Origin: an uncultured Bacteroidales bacterium
Lineage (GTDB): Bacteria; Bacteroidota; Bacteroidia; Bacteroidales; Muribaculaceae
Assembly (NCBI GenBank): GCA_902792435.1
Contig: CADAZN010000001.1
Coordinates: 124,001-188,000, forward strand
DNA length: 64,000 nt
Reading direction: 5' to 3'
Shown here: positions 61,716 through 64,000 of the stretch, in pieces
Layout: each line of letters starts with the position of its first letter
Numbering within the stretch: the stretch's first letter is position 1
Made by a program: the position numbers and the translations under genes
Notes under the pieces: generated by a model
Databases searched by the model: none
Told to the model about the DNA's origin: nothing
The model's input: the letters and a program-made list of their open reading frames with translations, nothing else

Positions 61716-64000
61716 TTATTTATCATCAGGCACATTTACAATCTTGTTACTCCTCACATACCAAATATAGCCTGTTACTTTCTCATATCCCATTTGCTTT
61801 AACAGCGTCACATATTGAGAAACTTTAGACTTATGAACATTAATGGTTTTGTCATCGGTTTTGAGTCCAAACTTATAGTCAACAACTATCATCTCACCAT
61901 TGGGGCGACAAATTAAGCGGTCGGGACGACGATGATCATGCTCATCACTATCTTGGGTGTGTGGATAACTGATGTTTCGCTCATTGTAAACCACATTGCA
62001 TTCATCGAACCATTCCATCAACATTTCATCATGTTTGATAGTATTTATCAACTCGCGAAATTGGTTTTCATTCCAGTAATCAGAATCGTTAAACAAACCA
62101 TTTATAATTCCATATGCAAGAGCATGGTCAAAGTCCTTAGCTGTTTTAACAAGAGCTAACAACTCATGCATTCTAACTCCCTCGTCTTTCAGTGAACCAC
62201 TCGCATCGGGTATGCTAATATGTACTGGCATAGCAGTACTGGACACATAGTAGTTAGACATGTGATGAACTGCATCCTCCTCCTGGTCAACTTGAGCGAC
62301 ATCAACTGAGGGGGCACCCATGGAATATGTGATTACCTCCCAATCAATGGGATTGGTATTCTCATCTTCATTTAATTGGCCAGCGAATGGTTTATCATTT
62401 TCTTTAATTCCCAAATCGGTAGCCTCATCACGAAGAGCAAAATTATATAACAATTGTCCCACTCCATTTACAGCATTCAGCATGGGGTGGTTATCCATTT
62501 CTTTCTCCTTAACTGGAGCAAAAACATGTAATTCTTCTTTAGGTCGAGTAAGAGCCACATAAAGTTTATTCATGTTGTCAATTAGCGACTTCTCTTCCTC
62601 TTCGTCCAAAACATCATCTAACAATGATGCGGAACGCAAGATATCAGGATTAACAGGGATTAGAGGTGGCACGACATCCTTGTTTGTGCTACCAATATCC
62701 TCTATAGGGCCAGCACTTAGCCAGTCATCTCTTTTTATCCAGAAGATTTTGTCGGCTGTAATCAAGTCCCAATCAGCAAATGGAACAATCACACATTTAA
62801 ACTCTAATCCTTTGGACTTATGAATAGTCATAACATTCACTGCATTAGCATCAGCAGGCGAGCTAACAGCAATTTTATCACACTTATCGTCCCAAAACTG
62901 GAGGAATTCCCTCACCGTACCACCATTGTGTTGACGTGTGAAATCAAGAACTACATTCATGAATGCCATCAAGAAAGAATTCTCTATCTTCAAATTAGAA
63001 GAACCTTGAGAAGGGAGAATATACTTAGCAATTATTTTGTCAACAATATTCACTAAACTAGTGAGCTGGCAGGTTGGGTCAGGCATGACTTCCTGAGCTA
63101 TCTTGTTGTATAAGTCCAATCTTTGCTCAATCGTGAGAGACTCATTCTCAACAAAATCATTCTCAAAACAATCAAGAAGGATGTTACCTGTATCGCACTT
63201 TTGGTCAACAAACTGAATAACAGCCTCAAAATCATGAAGAATCTTATAAAGCCTCTGTTCCGAGACACGTTTTTTCAAGAAATAAGCGATAGGACTGTCA
63301 TCAGCTGAAGAATCATCTTTATCAATATCATCAAGCTGATATTGAGACAATTCCAAGAACCTGAGAACACTTATAATCATCCTTATCGATGGCGAGTTTT
63401 TAAGCAATAATGACTCTGAAGATATGATATCGATGTGATTAGGATGACTGTCGCTTCCCAGTGAATCGTTATATTCCAGAAGATATTCAACTATCTCATT
63501 GCCCTCTTTTCTTGTATTAACCAACAGAGCAATATCTTTCATCGCAAATCCTCTCCTTCGCAGTGAATTAATGAAATCAGGAAGCACCGTGATAATTTGT
63601 CGCCTCATGCCTTTCTCATTACCACCTTTATAAGGAACCACATTAATCGTCACAAAACCATCCTTATCATTCTTAAACTGCTTTTGCGATATATTTTTAT
63701 AAGTAAGACATAATGAACTATACTTTGGCAAGTCCTTTTTATAATCTCCAATAACAGCATTGAATAACGCATTATTGAAATTGACAATATCGGGAAAACT
63801 TCGGTAGTTAGTATCAAGATGCGCAGTAGTTGAACTTAAATCTTTTTCCAATTCATCACGCAGCATACTTGGATCACTGTTTCGGAACCTGTAGATTGAC
63901 TGTTTCTCGTCACCGATAATCAGATTGCTGTTAGCACGCGCAATGCTCTCTTCCAAGAGAGGCTTAAAATTATTGTATTGCTTACGACTAGTATCTTGGA
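61716..64000 (-). CDS. AddA/UvrD-type helicase-nuclease (5' end outside window)
   Basis: The C-terminal part of a double-strand-break repair exonuclease-helicase, about 761 codons visible; the frame runs open to the right edge. At the edge the helicase motif II continuation QDTSRKQYNNFKPLLEE is read, then IIGDEKQSIYRFRNSDP (motif III region), VNVMTIHKSKGLEFKCVIVP (motif V), NKLYVALTRPKEELHVFAPV (motif VI). The C-terminus is a RecB/Cas4-like nuclease: RRPDRLICRPNGEMIVVDYK with the D...DYK active site (about 40 residues before the end). Acts on DNA ends, probably with an AddB-like partner beyond the window. Confidence 0.92.
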   Translation of the reverse strand, partial: QDTSRKQYNNFKPLLEESIARANSNLIIGDEKQSIYRFRNSDPSMLRDELEKDLSSTTAHLDTNYRSFPDIVNFNNALFNAVIGDYKKDLPKYSSLCLTYKNISQKQFKNDKDGFVTINVVPYKGGNEKGMRRQIITVLPDFINSLRRRGFAMKDIALLVNTRKEGNEIVEYLLEYNDSLGSDSHPNHIDIISSESLLLKNSPSIRMIISVLRFLELSQYQLDDIDKDDSSADDSPIAYFLKKRVSEQRLYKILHDFEAVIQFVDQKCDTGNILLDCFENDFVENESLTIEQRLDLYNKIAQEVMPDPTCQLTSLVNIVDKIIAKYILPSQGSSNLKIENSFLMAFMNVVLDFTRQHNGGTVREFLQFWDDKCDKIAVSSPADANAVNVMTIHKSKGLEFKCVIVPFADWDLITADKIFWIKRDDWLSAGPIEDIGSTNKDVVPPLIPVNPDILRSASLLDDVLDEEEEKSLIDNMNKLYVALTRPKEELHVFAPVKEKEMDNHPMLNAVNGVGQLLYNFALRDEATDLGIKENDKPFAGQLNEDENTNPIDWEVITYSMGAPSVDVAQVDQEEDAVHHMSNYYVSSTAMPVHISIPDASGSLKDEGVRMHELLALVKTAKDFDHALAYGIINGLFNDSDYWNENQFRELINTIKHDEMLMEWFDECNVVYNERNISYPHTQDSDEHDHRRPDRLICRPNGEMIVVDYKFGLKTDDKTINVHKSKVSQYVTLLKQMGYEKVTGYIWYVRSNKIVNVPDDK

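Noticed and set aside
1-64000. CRISPR array, rRNA operon or prophage structural genes
   Set aside because: No regularly spaced repeats, no rRNA sequence and no capsid, tail or terminase-like ORFs were seen.

Overview
The window looks like a chromosomal segment of a Bacteroidales bacterium, possibly a gut Muribaculaceae or Prevotella/Bacteroides relative. Coding DNA has intermediate-to-low GC and spacers are AT-rich. Promoters repeatedly match the Bacteroidetes pattern TTTG-N18-21-TAnnTTTG instead of TTGACA/TATAAT. TatA/TatC occur without a recognisable TatB, and there are typical Bacteroidales families (DUF3109, DUF4924, an EpsG-type polymerase, HTH-ImmA antitoxins). Family assignments come from reading motifs; no database search was run.

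Layout. 1-7008 (minus): galE (cut by the left edge) and wecB for sugar nucleotides, then a likely operon tatA-tatC-Na+ symporter-folP-cdaA-DUF3109. 7181-10813 (plus): an SLC13 carboxylate/sulfate transporter, fabD and a Ca2+/Na+ antiporter. 10876-13263 (minus): RNase R. 13545-17297 (plus): Crp-family regulator, DUF4924, rfbD and prfC in one operon. 17379-19609 (plus): a sugar kinase fused to a RapZ C-terminal domain, overlapping a MurU-like uridylyltransferase; together they resemble the AmgK/MurU cell-wall salvage route with a built-in amino-sugar sensing domain. 19681-21171: a polytopic membrane protein.

21.2-32.5 kb is an accessory island full of small modules and debris: a degraded tRNA-Ala-like fragment, an HNH nuclease, two RelE/HigB-type toxin-antitoxin pairs (one antitoxin fused to an ImmA/IrrE protease), a lone RES-domain-like protein with an operator-like repeat in front, a Panacea-domain operon with a putative toxin, an uncharacterised first gene and a frameshifted ImmA/IrrE remnant, a broken Fic gene, AlbA and IS21 istB fragments, a long nested hairpin, and a broken acyltransferase.

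32.5-55.2 kb (minus) is one surface-polysaccharide locus of 23 genes read from ugd at 55236: UDP-glucuronate and UDP-galacturonate supply, flippase, EpsG-like polymerase, initiating sugar transferase, glycosyltransferases (GT2, GT4, GT32), acetyl- and acyltransferases, deacetylase, CapA, and a set suggesting amino-acid-like decoration (TupA-like ATP-grasp, carboxyethylornithine-synthase-like dehydrogenase, second ATP-grasp, PaaK/CapK-like enzyme, DegT aminotransferase).

55.6-64.0 kb (minus) returns to housekeeping: a PNPOx-fold protein, tRNA-Ala(GGC), then copZ-copA-surE-ybaK-aroC-radical SAM packed like an operon, and an AddA/UvrD-type helicase-nuclease cut by the right edge. Two proteins here are internally short: CopA lacks the nucleotide-binding N-domain, and AroC lacks about 35 residues.
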